Origin: Lachnospiraceae bacterium
GTDB taxonomy: Bacteria > Bacillota > Clostridia > Lachnospirales > Lachnospiraceae
Length of the DNA stretch: 64,000 nucleotides
Assembly: GCA_024682075.1 (NCBI GenBank)
Contig: JAIKZQ010000007.1
Coordinates: 1 to 64,000 of the forward strand
Direction: 5' to 3'
The notes beneath the pieces were generated by a model, which saw nothing but the letters and a program-made list of their open reading frames with translations, did not search any database and was not told the DNA's origin. Positions 9,762 to 18,000 of this stretch are shown here, in pieces (the stretch's first letter is position 1; each line of letters begins with the position of its first letter). A program made the position numbers and the translations under genes.

Positions 9762-11153
9762 TCAGAGCTCGCAGTTTCCGACTGTTCTGGGGAACGGGAG
9801 CACGTCGCGGATATTGCCCATTCCGGTCAGATACATGACGCATCTTTCGAATCCGAGTCCGAATCCGGAGTGGCGGGCCGATCCGTAGCGGCGAAGGTCA
9901 AGGTAGAATTCGTAATCTTCCTTGTTAAGTCCGAGCTCTTCCATTCTGGCTTCGAGCTTGGCAAGGTCAGCCTCTCTCTCGCTTCCTCCGATGATCTCGC
10001 CGATTCCGGGAACGAGGCAGTCCATTGCGGCAACGGTCTTGCCATCGGGATTCTGCTTCATGTAGAAGGCCTTGATCTCCTTGGGATAATCGGTCACGAA
10101 CACGGGACGCTTGAAGATCTCCTCGGTAAGGTATCTTTCATGCTCTGTCTGAAGATCGCATCCCCAGCTTACCTTGTAGTCGAACTTGTCGTTGTGCTTT
10201 TCAAGAAGCTCTATCGCCTCTGTATAGGTGACTCTTCCGAAATCAGAGTTCATCACGTGCTCGAGTCTCTCAAGAAGTCCCTTGTCGATGAACTGGTTGA
10301 AGAATGCCATTTCCTCGGGGCAATGCTCGAGAGTGTACTTGATAACGTACTTGAGCATGTCCTCGGCGATCTCCATGTTGTCGGCCAGCTCTGCAAAAGC
10401 GATCTCGGGCTCGATCATCCAGAACTCCGCTGCATGGCGGGTGGTGTTGGAATTCTCGGCACGGAAGGTAGGTCCGAATGTGTAGACCTTCTTGAACGCA
10501 AATGCGTATGTCTCGACATCAAGCTGTCCGGAAACGGTAAGGTTGGTTGCCTTTCCGAAGAAATCCTTGGAATAATCAACGCTTCCGTCCTCGGTCCTGG
10601 GAAGATTGTTAAGATCAAGAGTGGTCACCTGGAACATCTCGCCTGCACCTTCGCAGTCACTTCCGGTGATGATGGGGCTGTGGACATATACGAAGCCTCT
10701 CTCCTGGAAGAAGCTGTGGATTGCAAATGCAATCACGGATCTTACCCTGAAGACTGCCTGGAAAGTATTGGTACGGGGTCTTAAGTGAGTCATGGTACGC
10801 AGATACTCGAGAGTGTGGCGCTTGGGCTGAAGAGGATAATCGGAAGGTGAAGCTCCCTCGAGAACGACTTCTTTTGCCTGCATCTCGAAAGGCTGCTTTG
10901 CATTCGGAGTTGCGACGATCTCGCCCCTTGCAACAACAGCGGTTCCGACACCGAAATGTGCCACTTCATCGAAGCTGGAGATCCCGTCTCCGTACACTAC
11001 CTGAAGCGTCCTGAAATCTGTTCCGTCGCTGAGCACGATAAAGCCGAAGGTCTTGGAATCTCTGTTGGTGCGGATCCATCCTCCGACAGTGACCTCTTTT
11101 CCGACGAATGAGTCGGTATCCTTATATAGATCTCTTATCTCTGTAAGCTTCAT
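9762..11153 (-). CDS. asnS: Asparaginyl-tRNA synthetase
   Basis: Class II motifs ([46 protein letters not shown]). Confidence 0.97.
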   Translation of the reverse strand: MKLTEIRDLYKDTDSFVGKEVTVGGWIRTNRDSKTFGFIVLSDGTDFRTLQVVYGDGISSFDEVAHFGVGTAVVARGEIVATPNAKQPFEMQAKEVVLEGASPSDYPLQPKRHTLEYLRTMTHLRPRTNTFQAVFRVRSVIAFAIHSFFQERGFVYVHSPIITGSDCEGAGEMFQVTTLDLNNLPRTEDGSVDYSKDFFGKATNLTVSGQLDVETYAFAFKKVYTFGPTFRAENSNTTRHAAEFWMIEPEIAFAELADNMEIAEDMLKYVIKYTLEHCPEEMAFFNQFIDKGLLERLEHVMNSDFGRVTYTEAIELLEKHNDKFDYKVSWGCDLQTEHERYLTEEIFKRPVFVTDYPKEIKAFYMKQNPDGKTVAAMDCLVPGIGEIIGGSEREADLAKLEARMEELGLNKEDYEFYLDLRRYGSARHSGFGLGFERCVMYLTGMGNIRDVLPFPRTVGNCEL

Positions 11154-11207
11154 ATCCTTTACCTCTTTTTCATCAGTTAGGTTGATTTGCTCTGTGAAAC
11201 CGGATGT

Positions 11208-12350
11208 TTACTGATTCTGTCTGTAGTGATCCATGAGGAAATCCATGACCTTTTCCTCGAGGAAGTATACCCTGTACTGCTCCTCGGTAAGCTGTTCAAA
11301 AAGCTGCTCCTCGGGAACGCCGGCTTCTGCAATGTAATCCTGCATCAGCTGCTGGAATTCGGCTTCATCGGGAAGGATCCCGTTCTCAACCGCTATGACA
11401 TACAGGGCCGAGTCGCTGAGAAGCTGGGGATAGCTGTACATTGCGATGTAATCCTCGAGAGTCATTCCGTAATAGCTGCAGAGAGTCTCGGGATCCATCT
11501 GATAGTAATAGATAGCCATGTTGGTGATGGACTGAAGGGTAAGGCTGTCATATGCATCCTTAAGATCCTGAGGGATGTCCTGGATCTCGGTCACGACATT
11601 GGGAAGATTAGTAAGGATCTGGTTCTCAAGATCGCTCTCGGCATATTCCCTGGACTGTTTGTTGAGTTCTTCCCTGCAGAGTTCCCTGAGGTCCTCCTCG
11701 GTATTTATTGCTGCCTGGCCGGGCTCGAGATTATCATTTGCGGTTGCGATTATCGAATCGATGGTGATGATGCCCTGAACGGTACATGTAAACACAACGG
11801 CCTGTCCTGCAAGTTCGGCGTTCTGGTATGTGTCGGGGAAAGAAAGATCAAGGTCGATTTCCTCACCGGGCATGACTCCTACAAGTCCGTCCTCGAATCC
11901 GGGAATGAAGGTGCCCGAACCGATCTCAAGGATGTATCCGGTAGCGGTTCCGCCTTCAAATGCAACACCGTCTCTTTTTCCGCAGAAGTCAAGGCTTACG
12001 ACGTCGCCGAGTCTTACTTCCCTTCCGGTCTCATAGTAGGAAGGATCGACTGCCTCCGCATAATCGCTGAGGAAATTCACATATGCCATGTCAACGACGT
12101 CATCGGTGATCTCGGTCTCACTATAGACCACATCGAGATTCAGGTAATCGCCGACTGCGACATACTGTGTCATGTCATAATCGAAGATGGTGACTACATC
12201 GCCGGTCGCAACGGGGTCCATGATCGAAGCATACTGACTTACGGCGCCCTGTCCCGCAGGCTCCTGCTCACCGGTGCTTCCGCAGGCTCCAAACAGCATC
12301 ACTCCTGCCAGCACAGGTATCATAAATCTGGTTTTGTAATTCTTTCTCAT
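11208..12350 (-). CDS. Lipoprotein FKBP-type peptidyl-prolyl isomerase, trigger-factor-like
   Basis: Lipobox LFGAC; FKBP core (GDVVSLDFCGKRDGVAFEGGTATGYILEIGSGTFIPGFEDGLVGVMPGE) and trigger-factor-like helical C-terminus. Confidence 0.8.
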   Translation of the reverse strand: MRKNYKTRFMIPVLAGVMLFGACGSTGEQEPAGQGAVSQYASIMDPVATGDVVTIFDYDMTQYVAVGDYLNLDVVYSETEITDDVVDMAYVNFLSDYAEAVDPSYYETGREVRLGDVVSLDFCGKRDGVAFEGGTATGYILEIGSGTFIPGFEDGLVGVMPGEEIDLDLSFPDTYQNAELAGQAVVFTCTVQGIITIDSIIATANDNLEPGQAAINTEEDLRELCREELNKQSREYAESDLENQILTNLPNVVTEIQDIPQDLKDAYDSLTLQSITNMAIYYYQMDPETLCSYYGMTLEDYIAMYSYPQLLSDSALYVIAVENGILPDEAEFQQLMQDYIAEAGVPEEQLFEQLTEEQYRVYFLEEKVMDFLMDHYRQNQ

Positions 12351-12486
12351 AAAACAAACTCTTTCATAAATTAATATAAATCAGCGTATCAAACGCAATT
12401 GTACCACTCATCCGCAAGGTATACAAACAAAATATTGATAACAGAGCCTTTGTTTGTTACAATGCATTTTTGAAAGAGGTGACAAC

Positions 12487-12960
12487 ATGAGTACAGGTGC
12501 AATAGTAGCAATAATAATTCTGGTAGTAATGATCGGCATTCTGGTCGCTCTTTATTTTGCCGGCAAGAAGATGCAGAAGAGACAGGATGAGAACAATGCC
12601 ATGCTGCAGGCCAACAAGCAGTATGTATCAATGCTGATCATCGATAAAAAGAGGATGAAGATCAAGGACGCGGGACTTCCCCAGGCTGTCATCGATCAGA
12701 CTCCGAAGGCACTCAGGGGCTCCAAGATGCCCATAGTAAAGGCCAAGATCGGACCTCAGATCATGTCTCTGATATGTGACGAGAAGATATTCGAGGATGT
12801 GCCGGTCAAGAAGGAAGTCAAGGCTGCAGTCAGCGGCATCTATATCCTTGAAGTAAAGGGACTTCACGGCAAGACCACTACCGAGAAGGTAGAGAAGAAG
12901 GGACTTCGTGCATGGGTCGACAAGCTTCAGGAAAAAGCCGGAGCAAAGCCCATCAAATAA
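12487..12960 (+). CDS. Conserved hypothetical protein with N-terminal TM segment
   Basis: TM segment followed by a soluble basic domain; RBS-like GAAAGAGGTGAC upstream of ATG 12487; SigA-like TTGATA-N17-TACAAT upstream. Confidence 0.65.
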   Translation: MSTGAIVAIIILVVMIGILVALYFAGKKMQKRQDENNAMLQANKQYVSMLIIDKKRMKIKDAGLPQAVIDQTPKALRGSKMPIVKAKIGPQIMSLICDEKIFEDVPVKKEVKAAVSGIYILEVKGLHGKTTTEKVEKKGLRAWVDKLQEKAGAKPIK

Positions 12961-12978
12961 TTTAACTGTGAAAAAAAG

Positions 12979-13005
12979 CAAGGGGACGGTGGAACCGCCC
13001 CCTTG
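12979..13005 (+). terminator. Terminator hairpin with GGGGACGGT..ACCG core
   Basis: CAAGGGGaCGGTggaACCGcCCCCTTG followed by TTTTT. Confidence 0.7.
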
Positions 13006-13020
13006 TTTTTGCATTGTTTC

Positions 13021-13725
13021 TTATCTTCTTTTTCCGTAAAGTGCGTTCATGGTCTCCTCTTCGCGCTCCATACGTATCTGGCGGATGATTGACCTGCGTT
13101 GGTTATCGATATGCTCGCCTGCCGCTTCGGCTGCGGCATCGGCGTTTCTCTTTTCTATTGCCGACACGATCTTTCTGTGTTCCTTCACAAGATTGCCATG
13201 TCCCGATGAATCCTTGATATATTCGTATCTGTAACGGTACATGGGCAGGGACAGTGAATCTTCAAGGCTTATCAGCCTGTCATTTCCGGTCGCCCTGATT
13301 ATCACATTATGGAATTCCACATCTGCCTGAGCTATGATCCTGCTGTCATTGGTCTCGACGGCTTTTTCAAACGCTTCTCTTGCCTTATCAAGTTCATCGA
13401 TCCCCTCGGGAGTGATCCTCTCGCAGGCCAGCTGAACGCACAGAATATCAAGAGCGCGTCTCACCTCGAGAACATCCGACATGTTCTTCTCCGTGATCTG
13501 CGACACCATTGCGCCTTTTCTGGGGATCATCGTGACGAGTCCCTCCAGTTCAAGCATTCTGATAGCTTCCCTGATGGGAGTGCGGCTTACTCCCAGCTTG
13601 TCGCCGAGATGCACTTCCATAAGCCTCTCTCCTGCGGGCAGTTCCCCGGTGAGAATGGCCTGACGAAGCTTGTTATATACGGAATCTCTTAATGGCAGGA
13701 AATCCTCTTCCTTGGCCACGGGCAT
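13021..13725 (-). CDS. GntR family (FCD/FadR-type) transcriptional regulator
   Basis: wHTH (LGDKLGVSRTPIREAIRMLELEGLV) plus FCD helical domain; start chosen after AGGAGG. Confidence 0.88.
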   Translation of the reverse strand: MPVAKEEDFLPLRDSVYNKLRQAILTGELPAGERLMEVHLGDKLGVSRTPIREAIRMLELEGLVTMIPRKGAMVSQITEKNMSDVLEVRRALDILCVQLACERITPEGIDELDKAREAFEKAVETNDSRIIAQADVEFHNVIIRATGNDRLISLEDSLSLPMYRYRYEYIKDSSGHGNLVKEHRKIVSAIEKRNADAAAEAAGEHIDNQRRSIIRQIRMEREEETMNALYGKRR

Positions 13726-13774
13726 ATTTATGTCCTCCTGATGCGAATAAGCGACCATGTGAATAGGTGATTGC

Positions 13775-13791
13775 TTGTATACTGTATACAA
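13775..13791. promoter_or_regulatory. Palindromic operator TTGTATACTGTATACAA
   Basis: Perfect 8+1+8 palindrome about 50 bp upstream of the GntR start. Confidence 0.6.
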
Positions 13792-13796
13792 AGCAA

Positions 13797-13828
13797 AGCG
13801 GATTGTACTGATTTTAGTACAATCCGCT
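13797..13828 (-). terminator. Hairpin / probable terminator after ispE
   Basis: AGCGGATTGTAC-N8-GTACAATCCGCT perfect 12-bp stem. Confidence 0.5.
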
Positions 13829-13847
13829 CGATGCTGTCAAGATTCCT

Positions 13848-14723
13848 TCAGTCATATACGGGAGTGATGAGTCTTGTGACGAATGATTCCGCCTCGCCTG
13901 CATATCCCAGTCGTCTGACCTCCGATACCGCCCGTGCTGCTTTCTCTTCGTCTTCGAAAAATCCGTACACGGTCGGACCGCTTCCCGTCATTAGAGTTCC
14001 GGATGATCCCATATCGCCAAAGACATCCTTGATCTTCTCAACCTCAGGGCACCTCGGTTCGGTCACATACTCAAGCACGTTACCGAGATACTTCAAAAAT
14101 CCCGTTCCGCGGCAGGTCCTCATCGTATTTAACATTCCGTCAATATCAGGATGAAGGATCGTATCGAAGATCTCGTCAAGCGCTGTATAGATATTTCCCG
14201 TGGAAACTCCGGCTTCGGGCTTGGCCACCGCCAGTATATATCCGGGCAGGGGCTCCAGAAATGTCAGCTTCTCGCCGATGCCCTCGGCAAGCACGGTTCC
14301 TCCCTCTATGCAATAAGGAACATCCGCTCCGATCGTGACTCCGATCTCTCTTAATTCTTCATTAGTAAGACCGCATTCATACAGCCTGTTCATTCCCCTG
14401 AGGGTTGCAGCGGCATCGGAACTGCCTCCGGCCATTCCCGCAGCTATCGGGATATGCTTTTCGAGGGATATGGATACACCGCCCTTTATGCCGCATCTGT
14501 CCATGATCTTCCGGGCAGCTTTGCAGATCAGGTTATCGCCGTCCTCGGGAAGCGGGCTGCCACCCACATCTATGGTGATGCCGGAATCGGTCTTGCTTAA
14601 TGACAATGCGTCAAAAATATCAACCATCTGCATTATCATCCTTACATCGTGGTATCCGTCAGGTCTTTTGCCTGTAACGTCGAGGCACAGATTGATCTTG
14701 GCATATGCGCGTTCAGTTATCAT
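13848..14723 (-). CDS. ispE: 4-diphosphocytidyl-2-C-methyl-D-erythritol kinase
   Basis: GHMP kinase motifs (AYAKINLCLDVTGKRPDGYHDV, IPIAAGMAGGSSDAAATL). Confidence 0.95.
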   Translation of the reverse strand: MITERAYAKINLCLDVTGKRPDGYHDVRMIMQMVDIFDALSLSKTDSGITIDVGGSPLPEDGDNLICKAARKIMDRCGIKGGVSISLEKHIPIAAGMAGGSSDAAATLRGMNRLYECGLTNEELREIGVTIGADVPYCIEGGTVLAEGIGEKLTFLEPLPGYILAVAKPEAGVSTGNIYTALDEIFDTILHPDIDGMLNTMRTCRGTGFLKYLGNVLEYVTEPRCPEVEKIKDVFGDMGSSGTLMTGSGPTVYGFFEDEEKAARAVSEVRRLGYAGEAESFVTRLITPVYD

Positions 14724-14756
14724 GTGTTCTCCCTTTTATTTCCCTTAATCCCAAAA

Positions 14757-14781
14757 GTTGCTCCCCGGAAAGGGGAGCAAC
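14757..14781 (-). terminator. Terminator after the uncharacterised gene 14806-15417
   Basis: GTTGCTCCCC-ggaaa-GGGGAGCAAC followed by TTTT on the minus strand. Confidence 0.75.
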
Positions 14782-14805
14782 CTGTATGTGTATTCATGGA
14801 TGGTG

Positions 14806-15417
14806 TTACTGTGCGAGATACTGTGAAGGATCCGTTTCGCCGCTCTTCAACTTGTCAAATTTCTCGAGAGCGGCGTCATAGGTCTTCTTTGAGATCTCGG
14901 GAAGCTCGCCTCCCCAGGTCTCTTCAGCCTGCGCATAACCCTGCTTGAAGGCATCGATCATCATGTCAAGCTTGTCGGGATCTCCTCCTGTGAGGGCTGT
15001 TGCAAACTGTAAAATACGGTCACTGGTCTTCTCGACTCCCCAATACCCGTCTTCTGCTATGTCAGCCTGTGCCTGTGCCTTAGTCTCCGGATCGACCTCA
15101 TATTCGCCATCCTTGAGGAATGACCAAATATCGGTAGCCTCTCCAAATTTAGTGGCCTGCTGGCCCAGAAGCTTCTCCACGAGACTACGGAGGCTCTCTG
15201 TTCTGGCATCTGCTTCAGACTTAAGTTTCTCAACAAGAGCGGTATCGGGCTTGTAGGTCTTGCCTGTCTCAGCAGCCTGATTAGAAGGCTCGTAAACTGC
15301 TGCCGCCTCTTCATTTCTGCCGGTGGTGCTTTCTTCAGCTTCCTTTGCCTTTACCTGGGATGTATAAGCTGCATACGCACCGGCTGCCTGAGAGGATGTA
15401 ACTCCGTTTACATTCAT
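14806..15417 (-). CDS. Uncharacterised protein, possibly motility-regulon member
   Basis: Start MNVNGVTSSQAAGAYAAYTSQ after AGGAGAGA; preceded by a sigma-28-like promoter; no family recognised. Confidence 0.75.
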   Translation of the reverse strand: MNVNGVTSSQAAGAYAAYTSQVKAKEAEESTTGRNEEAAAVYEPSNQAAETGKTYKPDTALVEKLKSEADARTESLRSLVEKLLGQQATKFGEATDIWSFLKDGEYEVDPETKAQAQADIAEDGYWGVEKTSDRILQFATALTGGDPDKLDMMIDAFKQGYAQAEETWGGELPEISKKTYDAALEKFDKLKSGETDPSQYLAQ

Positions 15418-15505
15418 AAACTCTCTCCTTTCGCCCACTTGATGCATCCGCCGGTCACCCGGCCGGACATATCGGGAGCAATGATCATCCATGATTACAA
15501 TTACT

Positions 15506-15532
15506 ATATCGGCCTGCCCGCCATAGTAATTA
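15506..15532 (-). promoter_or_regulatory. Sigma-28-like promoter
   Basis: Minus strand TAAT (15529-15532), N15, GCCGATAT (15506-15513). Confidence 0.65.
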
Positions 15533-15579
15533 AGTTGCTTACGAAAATTCTATCATCCGCTCTTTTTAAATACAATAGT

Positions 15580-15978
15580 TTAAAGCATGCCGACTTTTTG
15601 CATAAGCGCCTCCTGAAGCACCTGTGAGAAATTGATATTCTGCATTATGGCAGCTTCATTCAGCCATTCCGGGATACTTAAAGTTTTTTTCACGGATCTG
15701 GTATTGTGAGTGCGTCTGTAATTCATAAGATCAAACTCTATAAGGCATGAAAAACCATCCTCTTCAACCATAAGATCAAAAGGCTTGGATGCTTCAGGAA
15801 GTTCTTCCCTCTTCTTCAATCTCTCATCAATGCATAAGCCTATGGCATCTACAGCCATCTTATATGCATCATCCATATCCTCTCCCTGAGTAAGACACTC
15901 CGGAAAATCGGGAAATGATATCCAGTATCCGCCCTTATCATCATGATGAAATATCGCAGGATAATAATAATTTTTCAT
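15580..15978 (-). CDS. hicB: HicB family antitoxin
   Basis: YYYPAIFHHDDKGGYWISFPDFPECLTQGED...; C-terminal RHH-like tail; directly after hicA. Confidence 0.88.
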   Translation of the reverse strand: MKNYYYPAIFHHDDKGGYWISFPDFPECLTQGEDMDDAYKMAVDAIGLCIDERLKKREELPEASKPFDLMVEEDGFSCLIEFDLMNYRRTHNTRSVKKTLSIPEWLNEAAIMQNINFSQVLQEALMQKVGML

Positions 15979-15979
15979 T

Positions 15980-16174
15980 TCACTCCTCCTCTATGCCGGC
16001 TTGTTTAAAAATCGCCCGTTCCAGTCCTTTTTTTAATTCCTTGCTGTGATAAGGCACTATTAAAGTTATATTGTTTTCGGGATTAACCAGTTTTACATGT
16101 GAACCGTTTTGAGAAACTATAACAAATCCATGCTTCTTCAATTTTCTTATCATTTCCTTGGACGTCAGTGGCAT
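15980..16174 (-). CDS. hicA: HicA family toxin
   Basis: MPLTSKEMIRKLKKHGFVIVSQNGSHVKLVNPENNITLIVPYHSKELKKGL (dsRBD-like HicA fold with GSHVK histidine). Confidence 0.9.
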   Translation of the reverse strand: MPLTSKEMIRKLKKHGFVIVSQNGSHVKLVNPENNITLIVPYHSKELKKGLERAIFKQAGIEEE

Positions 16175-16196
16175 TGGTCATCTCCTTGCCACATAT

Positions 16197-16223
16197 ACTA
16201 TACGTATTATTACGTATAGTCAA
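16197..16223. promoter_or_regulatory. hicAB promoter/operator palindrome
   Basis: ACTATACGTA-TTAT-TACGTATAGT perfect 10-bp arms (16197-16220) overlapping TTGACT (-35) and TAGTAT (-10) on the minus strand. Confidence 0.7.
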
Positions 16224-16233
16224 GAAGTAAAAA

Positions 16234-16260
16234 ACTCCGTCCTGCATCAGAGGACGGAGT
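16234..16260 (-). terminator. Terminator after pyrD
   Basis: ACTCCGTCCT-gcatcag-AGGACGGAGT followed by TTTTTTAC on the minus strand. Confidence 0.8.
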
Positions 16261-16269
16261 ATAAAACTT

Positions 16270-17175
16270 CTATACGCAGCCGATTATTTCATTGATATCT
16301 TCAATTCCGTGGCGTGTCATATAATCTTCGATGCCCTTTACGCACTCTACAGTGGCATAGGGATTAACGAAATTCATCATTCCGACGCTGACGGCAGTGG
16401 CACCTGCCATCATGAATTCTATGGCATCCTCGCCCGTTGCGATGCCTCCCATTCCGATGACCGGGATCTTCACCGCATGCGATGCCTGATAGACCATCCT
16501 GACGGCTATTGGCTTGATCGCAGGTCCGCTCATTCCGCCGGTCTTATTGGCCAGCGCAAATCTTCTTCTTTCGATATCGATCTTCATTCCGGTTATGGTA
16601 TTGATAAGTGATATCGCATCCGCACCGCCGCTCTCGGCAGCCATTGCCATCTCGGCGATGTTCGTGACATTGGGAGTGAGCTTCATTATGACGGGCTTCT
16701 TCGTGTGGGCCTTGATCTCTTTGGTAATATTCTCGAGGCAGTTTCTGTCGGTGCCGAAAGCTATCGCGCCTTCCTTTACATTGGGACAGGAGACATTGAT
16801 CTCCAGCATATCGACTCTGTCTTCATCAGAGAGTCTCTCAGCAACCTCAACATAATCCTCCACGCTTCTTCCGCAGACATTAACTATGACTCTCGTGTCA
16901 TATTTTGAAAGGAAAGGAAGATCTCTTTCACAGAACACTTCGATGCCGGGATTCTGAAGTCCTATTGCATTGAGCATTCCGCCGTACACTTCACATACTC
17001 TTGGAGTGGGATTGCCGGGCCAGGGAACATTTGCAACGCCCTTCGTGACAACCGCTCCGAGTTTGTTCAGATCCACGAACTCCGAATATTCCATTCCGGA
17101 TCCGAATGTTCCGGAACCTTCCATGACAGGATTCTTAAAAGTGACACCGGCAATGGTGACTTCTGTTTTCATCAT
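16270..17175 (-). CDS. pyrD: Dihydroorotate dehydrogenase, catalytic subunit (class 1B)
   Basis: DHODH motifs (GAVVTKGVANVPWPGNPTPRV, MLEINVSCPNVKEG, GGIATGEDAIEFMMAGATAVSVG). Confidence 0.95.
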   Translation of the reverse strand: MMKTEVTIAGVTFKNPVMEGSGTFGSGMEYSEFVDLNKLGAVVTKGVANVPWPGNPTPRVCEVYGGMLNAIGLQNPGIEVFCERDLPFLSKYDTRVIVNVCGRSVEDYVEVAERLSDEDRVDMLEINVSCPNVKEGAIAFGTDRNCLENITKEIKAHTKKPVIMKLTPNVTNIAEMAMAAESGGADAISLINTITGMKIDIERRRFALANKTGGMSGPAIKPIAVRMVYQASHAVKIPVIGMGGIATGEDAIEFMMAGATAVSVGMMNFVNPYATVECVKGIEDYMTRHGIEDINEIIGCV

Positions 17176-17963
17176 ATCTCCACCTCCGATGCTTCGAACA
17201 CGGGACCGTCCGTACAGATCCTTGCATTATTGACATGGGAGTGATGATCCACTTCCTTCGTCTTCACGACACACCCCAGGCATGCTCCGACTCCGCATGC
17301 CATCCTCTCTTCGAGAGAAATGAAAGCAGGCTTTTCTCCTGCAAACTCCTTGATCGCACGGAGCATGGGAAGCGGGCCGCATGCACAGACCGCATCGAAT
17401 TCGATTCTGTTTTCCCTTACGGCATCAAGGACATTTCCCTTTGTGCCGAGGCTTCCGTCCTCGGTTGCGACATAAGTCTCCGAAACAGATGTAAACTCAT
17501 CGAGCAGGAATGTTCTGTCATCCCTGTATCCCATGACTGATATCACCTTCACGCCTGCTGCATGAAGTTCCTTTGCGAGTTCCAGCATCGGGGGTATGCC
17601 TATTCCGCCGCCTAAAAGAAGCACCTTCGAAGAATCGCTTCCCGAGATCCCTGCCAGCTTTTCTATGTCATATCCGTTACCGAGAACTCCGAGGATCGAG
17701 GCTTCATCTCCCTCTTCAAGCCTTGAGAATTCGTCCGTTCCCTTGCCTGCAACGCGGTAGACAAGTCTTATGCTCCTCTTATCATCGGACACACCGCAGA
17801 TACTGATCGGTCTGGGAAGAAGTGCCGATGAATCCTTGGTGAACACTCCAACGAACTGTCCTGCGTGTGCCTCGGATGCAAGAGCGGTCTCGATCCTGAG
17901 GTCATATATTCCCGGTGCGATGCAGCTCTGAGAAATGACTTTTCCTGTTACTTTTGCTTTCAT
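17172..17963 (-). CDS. pyrK: Dihydroorotate dehydrogenase electron transfer subunit
   Basis: LLPRPISICGV, LLLGGGIGIPPMLELAKEL and [2Fe-2S] cysteines CGVGACLGCVVKT; overlaps pyrD start. Confidence 0.95.
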   Translation of the reverse strand: MKAKVTGKVISQSCIAPGIYDLRIETALASEAHAGQFVGVFTKDSSALLPRPISICGVSDDKRSIRLVYRVAGKGTDEFSRLEEGDEASILGVLGNGYDIEKLAGISGSDSSKVLLLGGGIGIPPMLELAKELHAAGVKVISVMGYRDDRTFLLDEFTSVSETYVATEDGSLGTKGNVLDAVRENRIEFDAVCACGPLPMLRAIKEFAGEKPAFISLEERMACGVGACLGCVVKTKEVDHHSHVNNARICTDGPVFEASEVEI

Positions 17964-18000
17964 GATACTCTCCGTGATATGTCAGGCTCAGGACCGTTTG

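Noticed and set aside
9693-10784. Long plus-strand ORF (363 aa) opposite asnS
   Set aside because: Shadow ORF from codon usage; the minus strand encodes clear AsnRS. The same applies to 260-988, 11187-12374, 28231-29319 (minus, opposite the CapA-like gene), 31371-32465 and 38550-39914.
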